In this document: one piece after another, positions 44,400 through 52,106 of the stretch
Layout: every line of letters begins with the position of its first letter
Numbering within the stretch: the first letter of the stretch is position 1
From: Novosphingobium resinovorum
GTDB lineage: Bacteria; Pseudomonadota; Alphaproteobacteria; Sphingomonadales; Sphingomonadaceae
NCBI RefSeq assembly: GCF_001742225.1
Contig: NZ_CP017075.1
Span: forward strand, 310,001-374,000
Direction of reading: 5' to 3'
DNA length: 64,000 bases
The notes under the pieces: generated by a model
Databases searched by the model: none
What the model saw: only the letters and a program-made list of their open reading frames with translations
Told to the model about the DNA's origin: nothing
Position numbers and translations under genes: made by a program

Positions 44400-44750
44400 A
44401 TGTTCATTCACCGTCAGCGGATGGAAACGCGCACGATGCTGGCCATCAAGGCCAACATCCGCATCGGTAGCCGCGTTGCCGAGGCGACGCTGGCCAATGC
44501 CTCTTCGCGCGGTGTGCTGGCGCTGGTCGATGCACCTCCGGCACGCGGCGTCGCGGTAGAGCTTGTCGTCGGCGATCAGGTGATCAAGGGACAGGTCCGC
44601 TGGCGCGCGCATGACCGCTGCGGCATCGCGCTCAAGGAAACCATCGACGTCGCCGAACTGATCGAGGGAAAGGCCGTCCCGGTCGTCTACGTCCCGGAGC
44701 GACTGGCCCGGCGCAGCGCGATGGAACTGCTGCGCAGCCTCCTGAATTAG
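44400..44750 (+). CDS. PilZ-domain protein
   Basis: 116 residues. A PilZ-like beta-barrel: RQRMETRTMLAIKANIRIGSRVAEATLANASS (start of the barrel with an Arg-rich N-terminal stretch) and VRWRAHDRCGIALKETID. PilZ proteins bind cyclic-di-GMP. The exact RxxxR and (D/N)xSxxG motifs are only partly kept (NASSRGV), so binding is possible but uncertain. The ATG at 44400 follows GGGAGCGGGC. The window also has two c-di-GMP enzymes. Confidence 0.75.
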   Translation: MFIHRQRMETRTMLAIKANIRIGSRVAEATLANASSRGVLALVDAPPARGVAVELVVGDQVIKGQVRWRAHDRCGIALKETIDVAELIEGKAVPVVYVPERLARRSAMELLRSLLN

Positions 44751-44796
44751 AGCATTTTCTAAGCAGGGGGAATCACCTGATGACTCGGGAGCCGCT

Positions 44797-45183
44797 CTAA
44801 CGCGCGTCGAATTCCTCGCGTGCTCTTTCCACGCGATCAAGGTTCGCTTCCGCCCACATCCATACGCCGCAGAAGGCCTCGGACAGCGTCTCGCCCAGCG
44901 GGGTTAGGGCATAGTCCACTCGCGGCGGGACTACGGGATGGACGGTGCGAGTCAGCATCCCGTCCCTCTCCATGCGGCGCAGCGTCTGGGTCAGCATCTT
45001 CTGGCTGATATCCGGCACGGCGCGGGCCAATTGGGTGAAGCGCTGCACGCCGTTTTCCTCGAGCACTTCGAGCAGGATCATCGTCCACTTGTCCGCTACA
45101 CGCCCGATCAGCTCGGTGACGAGCGCTTCCACGCGCGGGTCGATGTGCTCGCAGTTCTTGTCGGGGGCGGGACGGGCGGCCAT
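44797..45183 (-). CDS. HxlR-family transcriptional regulator
   Basis: 128 residues. HxlR winged-helix text: VADKWTMILLEVLEENGVQRFTQLARAVPDISQKMLTQTLRRMERDGML, PPRVDYALTPLGETL. Divergent from an SDR gene across a 99-base gap, the common arrangement where HxlR controls the neighbour. HxlR proteins often sense reactive aldehydes or quinones. No conserved redox-switch Cys near the N-terminus other than one in NCEHID (about 11). Confidence 0.92.
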   Translation of the reverse strand: MAARPAPDKNCEHIDPRVEALVTELIGRVADKWTMILLEVLEENGVQRFTQLARAVPDISQKMLTQTLRRMERDGMLTRTVHPVVPPRVDYALTPLGETLSEAFCGVWMWAEANLDRVERAREEFDAR

Positions 45184-45282
45184 TGGGTCACTCTCTTTCG
45201 GGTAAGTATAAATCTTTTGGGTGCCTTCTTTCCGATAGAATGTGGAGTGCTAGATCGGAGGCGTCAACCAAGGAGTGTCCCC

Positions 45283-46056
45283 ATGAAGACCACCGGAAAC
45301 ACCATCCTCATCACCGGCGGCGGCTCGGGCATCGGCGAGGCGCTGGCGCAGCGCTTCCACGATGCGGGTAACACCGTGATCGTCGCCGGGCGTCGCCTTG
45401 ACGCGCTGGAAGCCGCCTGTGCGGGCCGCGAGAACATGCATGCGATCAGGCTCGACGTGGAAAGCGCCGCAGGCGTAGCTGCGTTCGCCGCAGAAGTGCT
45501 GGAGAAGTTCCCGGCGCTCAACGTGCTGGTCAACAATGCCGGCATCATGCGCTACGAGCGGCTGGACCGCGCCCGCGACTTGTCGGACGCCGAGGCGACG
45601 ATCACCACCAACCTGCTCGGCCCGATCCGGCTCATCGACGCGCTGGTGGATCATCTCGTGGCCAGGGGCGACGGGACGATCGTCAACGTTACGTCGGGCT
45701 TGGCCTTCGTGCCGCTGCCGGGCACACCGACCTACAATGCGACCAAGGCTGCGATCCACAGCTACACGATGTCGCTTCGCGAGATGCTGCGCGGTAGCGT
45801 CGAGGTGATCGAACTTGCTCCTCCCGCCGTGCAGACCGACCTCACCCCCGGACAGAGCACGCGCGAAGGCTACCAACCGCTCGATGAATTCGCCGACGAG
45901 GTCATGGCGCTTTTTGCGCAGCAGCCAACGCCTGAGGAAGTGCTGGTCGAGCGCGTGAAGCCGCTGCGCTTCGCGGAAGTGCAGGGCACCATTGCGCAAG
46001 TCATGGCTCACATGAGCGCGATGACCCGCAAGATGTTCGAGCAGTTGGGGCTGTGA
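45283..46056 (+). CDS. SDR-family oxidoreductase (DltE-like)
   Basis: 257 residues. TGGGSGIGEA near 11-20, VIVAGRRLDALE, NNAGIMRYE near 84, active-site YNATKAAI near 152, then APPAVQTDL. The region after the active site is like DltE/YbbO-type reductases, whose substrates are mostly unknown. The ATG follows AAGGAG at 45270-45275. Likely controlled by the divergent HxlR gene. A short B-like hairpin (46063-46092) ends the unit. Confidence 0.9.
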   Translation: MKTTGNTILITGGGSGIGEALAQRFHDAGNTVIVAGRRLDALEAACAGRENMHAIRLDVESAAGVAAFAAEVLEKFPALNVLVNNAGIMRYERLDRARDLSDAEATITTNLLGPIRLIDALVDHLVARGDGTIVNVTSGLAFVPLPGTPTYNATKAAIHSYTMSLREMLRGSVEVIELAPPAVQTDLTPGQSTREGYQPLDEFADEVMALFAQQPTPEEVLVERVKPLRFAEVQGTIAQVMAHMSAMTRKMFEQLGL

Positions 46057-46062
46057 AGCCGT

Positions 46063-46092
46063 CGTCGTCCCGGGCTTGGCCCCGGGACGACG
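46063..46092. terminator. Short B-type hairpin between convergent genes
   Basis: CGTCGTCCCGGG and CCCGGGACGACG face each other around CTTGGC. It is a shortened relative of family B, placed between two convergent stops, and could serve both as terminator. Confidence 0.6.
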
Positions 46093-46097
46093 GGGCA

Positions 46098-46541
46098 TCA
46101 ATCCTCGCGCGCGTCGAAGGTCGTGTATTCGCGGCGGGTGAAGCGCCACTGGCCGTCCGCTTTCGCAAGTTCGTCCACGTAGCGGCCGCGAAGGCGCATG
46201 GTCTTGCCCGAGGCCGGGTCCTCGAAGATCTCCGAGGTATAGGAGATCGCCGAGGCCCGGTCGCCCTCGATGCGGATCTCGCCGGGGTGGGCCACGTAGA
46301 CCATCGGCTTGGCGGCATTGCCGCCGAGGCCATAGTTCTTCATCGATTCCACCCAGGCGGAAACGATCGTTTCCTTGCCGGTGAAGCCGCCAAGGTCGGG
46401 AAATTCGGGCAAGGCCCAGTACGAATCCTCCGCCCAGGTCGAGGCCCATGTCTCGGCATCGCGGGTCATCACCGCGTGGGCATAAGTATCGAGCAATTCG
46501 CGGATGAGGATGCGGTCCTCCAGCGGTCCGGTGAATGCCAT
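46098..46541 (-). CDS. SnoaL/NTF2-like protein 1
   Basis: 147 residues from the ATG at 46541, preceded by AAGGAG. NTF2-fold pattern: EDRILIRELLDTYAHAVMTRDAETWASTW, then MRLRGRYVDELAKADGQWRFTRREYTT. The fold serves as enzyme (SnoaL-type cyclases, dehydratases) and as ring-hydroxylase beta subunit. It lies 13 bases downstream of the SDR gene at 46555-47241 and is one of three such proteins around the Rieske gene. Confidence 0.82.
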   Translation of the reverse strand: MAFTGPLEDRILIRELLDTYAHAVMTRDAETWASTWAEDSYWALPEFPDLGGFTGKETIVSAWVESMKNYGLGGNAAKPMVYVAHPGEIRIEGDRASAISYTSEIFEDPASGKTMRLRGRYVDELAKADGQWRFTRREYTTFDARED

Positions 46542-46554
46542 GGTCGGGGTCTCC

Positions 46555-47241
46555 TTACCAGGCGTGCTTTTCGCCGTTCCACTTGTAGAATTCGCCGGTC
46601 TCCTCGATCGCCCAGCCATCCGTCAGGGCCATGATCGAGGACGCGCTTTCCTGCGGGGAGATGTCGGCGCCGGGGCCGCTCATGTCGGTGGCGACGTAGC
46701 CGGGGTGAATGACGCCGACCACGATGCCGCGTTCCATCAGGTCGAACGCGACCGAGCGCATCATGCGGTTCAGACCTGCCTTGACCGCCGCGTAAGGCCA
46801 GTAGCCGCCGTAAGGCCAGGTCGATGCGCCGAGCTGGCTGGAGAAGTTGATGACCTTCGAACCGTCGTGCAGGCGCGGCAGGAAGGCGCTGAGCACGCGC
46901 AGCGGGCCTTTCAGCATGATCTCGATCGAATTGTCGAAGTCGTCCCAGTCGATCCCGTCAAACTGCGGTTCCGCCTTGCCGGTGACGCCGGCGACATTGT
47001 ACAGCACGTCGACCGGTTCGCTGCCGGTATCCGCAGCGCCCGAGGCGACCGAGGCATTGTCGCCCACGTCCATCGCGTGGACCGTGATCCTGCCGTCCGA
47101 GGAGGCTGCCAGTTCGTTGAGCGCGGCCGCGCCCGAGGGATCGCGGGCGAGGGCATAGACCCGGTCGCCGCGCTCGGCATGCTGCTTGACGAGTTCGTAC
47201 GCGATGCCGCGCGCTGCTCCGGTGATTGCCACTGTCGCCAT
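46555..47241 (-). CDS. SDR-family oxidoreductase
   Basis: 228 residues. It starts MATVAITGAARGIAYELVKQH with the glycine loop TGAARGIA, VYALARDPSG, NVAG near 79, SSQLGAS, active-site YAAVKAG near 145 and HPGYVATDM. The text is closest to the sniffer/C-factor-like SDRs. It forms a two-gene unit with the NTF2-like gene after it. Substrate unknown; presumably part of the aromatic catabolic cluster. Confidence 0.88.
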   Translation of the reverse strand: MATVAITGAARGIAYELVKQHAERGDRVYALARDPSGAAALNELAASSDGRITVHAMDVGDNASVASGAADTGSEPVDVLYNVAGVTGKAEPQFDGIDWDDFDNSIEIMLKGPLRVLSAFLPRLHDGSKVINFSSQLGASTWPYGGYWPYAAVKAGLNRMMRSVAFDLMERGIVVGVIHPGYVATDMSGPGADISPQESASSIMALTDGWAIEETGEFYKWNGEKHAW

Positions 47242-47354
47242 CGGGATATCCTTTCCTTCGATGCCCGGTTTTCGGGATTCGTTATCGGGAGCAAGTCTGG
47301 AAGAGGGATCGCCGCAGCGACACCTGTGACTTTTGAGAGAAGCGCGGGTGCTGC

Positions 47355-47431
47355 GCCCCTTCGACAAGCTCAGGGTGAGCGGAGGTAGGGCTCTGTTCCC
47401 GATCCCGCTCAGGCTGAGCTTGTCGAAGCCC
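47355..47431. repeat. Palindromic repeat, family D copy 2
   Basis: CCCCTTCGACAAGCTCAGGGTGAGCGG faces CCGCTCAGGCTGAGCTTGTCGAAGCC. The right arm contains the stop and last codons of the TetR gene at 47409-48116. Confidence 0.78.
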
Positions 47432-48116
47432 CCGCCGCATCCTCACTCAGCTTCTGCATCGTGCGTGCGGCGAAGCGGCGCAGGCGGTCGATCCGCGTGT
47501 CGTCGAAGATCGGCTTGTGCAGGAGCATCCCGGCATGCACCGCGCTGGTGAAGTCGTGCGCGAGCTTCAGGTTGTCCCAGTCCTCCCGCCATTGCGGGAA
47601 GGCCTCGATCATCTCGCTTGCCCAGATGGCGTCGTAGCGGCGCGCGGCGGGTTCGAAGATTGCCGCCAGTTCCGCGTCGGTGCGGGCCGCGACGGCCAGT
47701 TCGAGCCATGCCGCATAGTCCCGCGTCTGGACCGAGCGCCAGTGGGCATCGCAGGCCAGTTCGATCATCGGCTCGTCGGTGCGGCGCGAAACCGCGTCGA
47801 AGTAGTCGGCAAGGAACGTGCGCATCCGGTGGTAGACGACCTGATCGACGACGGCGGACACGAGTTCCATTCTGGTCTGGAAGTGATGGTGCATCGTCCC
47901 GCGCGACACCTCGCTGGCGCTCGCCACCGCGGCGGTGGTAAGGCCGGGGTAGCCGCTCTCCACGAGGCAGTCGATCGCTCCGGAAACCAGCCGCTCGCGC
48001 ATCATCGCGCTCTTGCGTTGTTGCCACTTTTCGGGGACGCCATTCTCCGGCAGGCGGGCATGCAGTTCGGGCATGAGCGCGTTGAGCATCCGGTCCTGCA
48101 GTGCCTCGGCCTTCAT
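47409..48116 (-). CDS. TetR-family regulator of the Rieske cluster (inferred)
   Basis: 235 residues. TetR DNA-binding helices appear as LVSGAIDCLVESGYPGLTTAAVASASEVSRGTMHHHFQTR (about 43-82), fitting HTH plus the start of the ligand domain. The N-terminal 35 residues are an unusual extension. The last residues, GASTSSA, come from the family D repeat. The gene is divergent from the NTF2-like/Rieske operon with a palindrome in between, so it probably controls that operon. Confidence 0.86.
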   Translation of the reverse strand: MKAEALQDRMLNALMPELHARLPENGVPEKWQQRKSAMMRERLVSGAIDCLVESGYPGLTTAAVASASEVSRGTMHHHFQTRMELVSAVVDQVVYHRMRTFLADYFDAVSRRTDEPMIELACDAHWRSVQTRDYAAWLELAVAARTDAELAAIFEPAARRYDAIWASEMIEAFPQWREDWDNLKLAHDFTSAVHAGMLLHKPIFDDTRIDRLRRFAARTMQKLSEDAAGASTSSA

Positions 48117-48216
48117 CGTCCTTCCCCCGTATCCCTTTGTTTCCCTGCGCTATCAGCGGGTTCGCCCGAACCTATCCTAAGTCGCAGGTTAGCAGATGCG
48201 CCGGAGCGTAGCATAA

Positions 48217-48238
48217 AAACCGGCAGTTGAGCCGGTTT
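48217..48238. promoter_or_regulatory. Palindrome between TetR and Rieske operon
   Basis: AAACCGGC-AGTTGA-GCCGGTTT is a perfect 8-6-8 dyad in an A/T-rich patch, 100 bases upstream of the TetR start and 120-140 bases upstream of the NTF2-like gene. It is an operator candidate; a hairpin in RNA is also possible. Confidence 0.55.
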
Positions 48239-48360
48239 ATTTATCGCCGGCCGCACTCAAGGCCAGAGGCGCGCAAGAAAACAGACGCGCCCTGTCCGGG
48301 AACGGGAGAGTGAAAGGCCATGCCCAGCGCACGCGAGCAATCTGTCCGGAGTCCTGCCTC

Positions 48361-48903
48361 TTGGACACTCTGACGACCACCCGCTTCGACCTCGAGGCTG
48401 AAGTCCGCGACCTCGCTGCGCGGCGCGACATCGCCGATGCGGCGGCGCGCTACATGCGCGGTCTCGACCGGCTGGAACCGGACCTGCAGCGCAGCGCCTT
48501 CCATGACGACGCCGTCGTCGACTGCGGCCTGATGAAGGGCAGCGCCGACGAATTCGTGGCCTTCGCGCAAGGCTTCCTCGCCGACATGAACGCCACGCAC
48601 CACCTGCTCGGCCAGTCGCGCATCGCCGTCGACGGGGATGGCGCTACCGGCGAGTGGTACTTCCAGGCGTGGCACTCGGTTTCGAGCGAGGACGGGGGCG
48701 TGCGCGACCTGTTCATCTCGGGCCGCTACCTCGACACTTATGCCTGCCGCGACGGCGAATGGCGCATCGTCACCCGCACGTTGGTGACCGACTGGGTCAA
48801 GGACGATCCGGGCACCCTCGACTTCTTCGCCGCCAATCCGGAAGCCCCGCGCGGCGGCCGGGCCGGCACCGATCCCAGCCAGTCCAATTCTGGCCAACGA
48901 TAA
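48361..48903 (+). CDS. SnoaL/NTF2-like protein 2
   Basis: About 180 residues from a TTG at 48361, with GGAG at 48348-48351; a GTG at 48310 would add 17 residues but lacks a good site. NTF2-like text: VRDLAARRDIADAAARYMRGLDRLEPDL, FHDDAVVDCGLMKGSADEF, DATGEWYFQAWH-like core, and GRYLDTYACRDGEWRIVTRTLV. The fold is shared with dioxygenase beta subunits. First gene of the Rieske unit. Confidence 0.78.
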   Translation: MDTLTTTRFDLEAEVRDLAARRDIADAAARYMRGLDRLEPDLQRSAFHDDAVVDCGLMKGSADEFVAFAQGFLADMNATHHLLGQSRIAVDGDGATGEWYFQAWHSVSSEDGGVRDLFISGRYLDTYACRDGEWRIVTRTLVTDWVKDDPGTLDFFAANPEAPRGGRAGTDPSQSNSGQR

Positions 48904-48931
48904 CAGCGATAACCACAGGATACCTGAAGCC

Positions 48932-50257
48932 ATGAACATCCATACCAAGGTTTCCCGCTACTCGCAGGAATTCGATCCGCCGGTGCGCGGCGATACCATC
49001 ACCGCCGACCGCTACACCACTAAGGAGTGGATGGACGGCGAGATGAAGAACCTTTGGCCCAAGGTCTGGCACCTTGGCGGGTTGCTGGCGGAACTGGAGG
49101 AGCCGGGTGACATCATCCGCCACAACTTCGCCAAAGAATCCGTCATCATGGTCAAGCAGGAGGACGACTCGATCAAGGCGTTCTACAACTCCTGCCCGCA
49201 CCGGGGTAACCGGCTCGTGCTGGGCGAGATGGCCAGCGTGCCGCGCATCGTCTGCGGCTATCACAACTGGACCTTCGACCTCGACGGCACCCTCGCCAAA
49301 GTGCAGGACCCCGACGATTTCGAAGGCGGCACGCCCTGCGGCAAGGTCCACCTTTCCGAACTGCGCTGCGAGACATGGGGCCCGTTCGTGTTCTGGTGCA
49401 TGGACGACGACGTCGCCCCGCTGCACGAATGGCTCGAACCGTTCCCCGAGCGCCTTAAGGGCTACGGAATCGAGAACTGGGTGCGGGTGCTCAACGTCTC
49501 GGCCGATGCGGACTTCAACTGGAAGATCATCCGCGACAACTTCAACGAGAGCTATCACCTCCCGACGATCCACCCCGAACTGGCGACCTTCATCAACGAC
49601 GGCCTGCCCGACACCCTGTTCGAGATGTACCCCTCGGGCCACAACTCGATGTGGATGAAGGGCCATCAGGCGACCACCCGCGTCGATTACCACACCTCCG
49701 AAGTGCCCGCTCCGCTGGGCGAGGCAGCGCGGGCGTGGGGCATCGATCCCGAGGAATACAACGGCCGCACGGGTGATCTGCGCGAAGCGATCATCGAGGC
49801 GAAGCGCCGCCTCGGTCCGGGCCGGGGCTACACCAATTACGACAACATGAGCGACCAGCAGCTGGTGGACTATTTCCACTGCACTCTGTTCCCCAACCTG
49901 ACGCTCACCATGAGCCCCGAGCAGTTGCAGGTCCTGCGCACCGAGCCGCACCCGACCGATCCGGAAAAGTGCGTGTTCCAGCACTGGTGCCTCTATCCGC
50001 CGGTCGAGGGCATGAAGGAGGTCTTCACCCCGCTCGGCATGTTGCCGCTGCAGCATGACGCGGTGGCGCGCCATTCGGTTTACGGCGACGGCGTTTCGGT
50101 GGGCTACGTGGCCGATCAGGACCTGTCGATCGGCACCAGCCAGCAACAGGGCCTGAACTCCCGCGGGTTCAAGGGCTGCATCCTGCCGGGTCAGGAAAAG
50201 CGTATCCAGCGCTTCCACGAACTGCTCAACGATTACGTGAAGGGTGCGTCAGAATGA
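48932..50257 (+). CDS. Rieske ring-hydroxylating oxygenase, alpha subunit
   Basis: 441 residues. Rieske [2Fe-2S] site: SCPHRGNRL (Cys-x-His, about 88-96) and VCGYHNWTFDLDG (Cys-x2-His, about 108-120). Catalytic iron site: DNFNESYHLPTIHPEL (about 205-220) with both His. It inserts O2 into aromatic or similar substrates. No ferredoxin or reductase gene is adjacent, so electrons must come from elsewhere. The following gene overlaps by 4 bases and is NTF2-like. The substrate cannot be named; the Rieske/NTF2 mix recalls sphingomonad oxygenases for bulky compounds. Confidence 0.93.
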   Translation: MNIHTKVSRYSQEFDPPVRGDTITADRYTTKEWMDGEMKNLWPKVWHLGGLLAELEEPGDIIRHNFAKESVIMVKQEDDSIKAFYNSCPHRGNRLVLGEMASVPRIVCGYHNWTFDLDGTLAKVQDPDDFEGGTPCGKVHLSELRCETWGPFVFWCMDDDVAPLHEWLEPFPERLKGYGIENWVRVLNVSADADFNWKIIRDNFNESYHLPTIHPELATFINDGLPDTLFEMYPSGHNSMWMKGHQATTRVDYHTSEVPAPLGEAARAWGIDPEEYNGRTGDLREAIIEAKRRLGPGRGYTNYDNMSDQQLVDYFHCTLFPNLTLTMSPEQLQVLRTEPHPTDPEKCVFQHWCLYPPVEGMKEVFTPLGMLPLQHDAVARHSVYGDGVSVGYVADQDLSIGTSQQQGLNSRGFKGCILPGQEKRIQRFHELLNDYVKGASE

Positions 50258-50673
50258 TCGCCTGCCCCATCGAGGATCGTCTGGCGATCCAGGACCTGCT
50301 TGTGTCCTATGCCCATGCCGTCGACAGCCTGCATGACCTTAACGGCATCTGCGCCGTCTTCGTGGAGGACGCGGTGTTCGACCTGTCGGGCATCGGTTTT
50401 CCCAGCCTCAATGGACACGGCGAGATCCGCAAGTTCTTCGAGGACACCTTCACGGCGATGGCGGCTCACGCGCATTACCTGACGAACTTCGCGATCACCG
50501 CCTACGACGGCGATACCGCGTCGATCCGCGCCTATGTGATCGGCATGGGCAAGTACAAGGCGGGCGGCGGGATCACCGTCAACGGGCGCTACTACTTCGA
50601 CGTCGTGCGCACGCCCGAGGGCTGGAAGGCCAAGCGCTACACGATGGATTTCCTGATCCCGATCGAGGGGTGA
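50254..50673 (+). CDS. SnoaL/NTF2-like protein 3, possible oxygenase beta subunit
   Basis: 139 residues, translationally coupled to the Rieske alpha gene (ATGA). Text: IEDRLAIQDLLVSYAHAVDSLHDL, FPSLNGHGEIRKFFEDTF, AAHAHYLTNFAITAYDGDTASI, GRYYFDVVRTPEGWKAKRYTM. It is the NTF2 fold of true ring-hydroxylase beta subunits but shorter (about 140 versus 160-190). A beta-subunit role is inferred from position. Repeat B2 follows. Confidence 0.82.
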   Translation: MIACPIEDRLAIQDLLVSYAHAVDSLHDLNGICAVFVEDAVFDLSGIGFPSLNGHGEIRKFFEDTFTAMAAHAHYLTNFAITAYDGDTASIRAYVIGMGKYKAGGGITVNGRYYFDVVRTPEGWKAKRYTMDFLIPIEG

Positions 50674-50793
50674 CGTCGTCCCGGACTTGATCCGGGGCCG
50701 CTGGCTGTCTTTAGATGCGTGCTCGCCGCGAAGCACCCTGCCGATGGTTCGGTGGTTCACGGCCAGCGGTCCCGGATCAAGTCCGGGACGACG
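50674..50793. repeat. Dispersed palindromic repeat, family B copy 2
   Basis: CGTCGTCCCGGACTTGATCC... at left, ...GGATCAAGTCCGGGACGACG at right; inner text GCTGTCTTTAGATGCG and GATGGTTCGGTGGTTCACGGCC parallels copy B1 (7385-7496). It separates convergent genes. Confidence 0.85.
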
Positions 50794-50808
50794 CACATTT
50801 GCCCGGTG

Positions 50809-51171
50809 TCAGCCTTCCAGCGTTACCCCGAAAATCTCCTTCCGCGGCCAGCCGTCATCCGCATAGACCGCCTCCGGCATGCCCGCGCCGTAAAGCTGCA
50901 CGCCGAACCCGGTGATCTCCCACTGCTCCAGATGCGCGCGCATGTCGGCGTAAGGCGGGTCGGCGAAGTGCTGGAGGAGGTCTTTCTCGCTCTCCCATTC
51001 CTCGTAGACCTGGATCACGCCGGGATCGATCGGATCGACCGCCCACGTATAGGCGAGACAACCCTTCTCCTCGCGCGCGGCGAGGATGTGGTCGCGGCCC
51101 GTGGTGATGATCTCGGCGCAGGTGCTCTCGTCGCCTGCATAGCGCAGCCAGCCGGCCACGATGATGCGCAT
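50809..51171 (-). CDS. Antibiotic-biosynthesis-monooxygenase-like protein
   Basis: 120 residues from the ATG at 51171. ABM ferredoxin-like fold: MRIIVAGWLRYAG, HILAAREEKGCLAYTWAVDP, VIQVYEEWESEKDLLQHFADPPY. Members oxidise quinols or similar without a cofactor, or break down heme. Its place beside an aromatic oxygenase gene makes a quinol-type role plausible, but this is inference. Divergent from an SDR gene. Confidence 0.85.
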   Translation of the reverse strand: MRIIVAGWLRYAGDESTCAEIITTGRDHILAAREEKGCLAYTWAVDPIDPGVIQVYEEWESEKDLLQHFADPPYADMRAHLEQWEITGFGVQLYGAGMPEAVYADDGWPRKEIFGVTLEG

Positions 51172-51304
51172 GGAATTGTCCTCTCTTCGTTGTGCCGCGA
51201 AGGCTAGGGGCGCCCCGGGCGAAGCGCCGCTCTCACTTTGCACAGGTGGCCGAGAGCGACGCCGCGGGCCAAGTCCGTGGCCGAAGAAAAACGGAGAGAG
51301 CGGC

Positions 51305-52063
51305 ATGACGGGACGGATCGAAAGCAAAGTGGCGCTGGTCACCGGCGCCGCCTCGGGGCTGGGCGAGGCGATCGTGCGCCGTTACATGGCCGAGGGCGCA
51401 GCGGTGCTGGTCGCCGATATCGACGCGGCTGCGGGCGAGCGGCTGGCCGCAGACCTTGGCGCGGCGGCGCATTTCGTCCCTCTCGACGTGACGCAGGAAG
51501 ATCAGTGGATCACCGCCTTCGCTCGGGCGGACGAACTGCATGGCCGCCTCGACGTGCTTGTGAACTGCGCCGGGATCACCACCGTCGGTTCGGTGGAGGC
51601 GCTGACTCTGGACGCTTTCCGCCATGAACTCGACGTGGATCTTGCCGGGCCGTTCCTTGGCTGCAAGCATGTCGTTCCGCTGATGAAGCGCACCGGCGGT
51701 TCGGTCATCAACATCGCCTCGATGGCGAGCATCCGTGCTCGGGACTATCTGGCCGCCTATAACGCCGCGAAGGCGGGCGTCACTCACATGACCAAGTCGA
51801 TCGCGCTGCACTACGCGCACGAGAAGTACGGCATCCGCTGCAATTCGGTGCATCCCGGCGTGATCCACACGCCGATCCTCGACAAAGTGCTGGCGCAATC
51901 CGACCAGCCCGAAAAGCTCTACGCCGAATGGGTCGCGGGCCACCCGATCGGCCGTCTCGGCAAGCCGGAGGAAGTGGCGGCGCTGTGCCTCTACCTCGCC
52001 AGCGACGAGAGCGCCTTCGCCACCGGCGCGGAGTTCGTGCTGGACGGCGGCTCGTCGCTCTGA
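51305..52063 (+). CDS. SDR-family dehydrogenase
   Basis: 252 residues. VALVTGAASGLGEAIVRRY (cofactor loop about 10-20), VADIDAAAGERLA, NCAGITTVG near 88, IASMASIRARDYLAAYNAAKAGV with the active-site Tyr/Lys near 153-157, and a C-terminal EFVLDGGSSL. Close to cyclic-alcohol and hydroxysteroid dehydrogenases in general look; the substrate is unknown. Start at the ATG after GGAGAGAGCGGC. Divergent from the ABM gene. Confidence 0.9.
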   Translation: MTGRIESKVALVTGAASGLGEAIVRRYMAEGAAVLVADIDAAAGERLAADLGAAAHFVPLDVTQEDQWITAFARADELHGRLDVLVNCAGITTVGSVEALTLDAFRHELDVDLAGPFLGCKHVVPLMKRTGGSVINIASMASIRARDYLAAYNAAKAGVTHMTKSIALHYAHEKYGIRCNSVHPGVIHTPILDKVLAQSDQPEKLYAEWVAGHPIGRLGKPEEVAALCLYLASDESAFATGAEFVLDGGSSL

Positions 52064-52106
52064 AATCCGTCATTGCTTCGCTGCGCTCGCAATGACGAAG
52101 CAAAAG

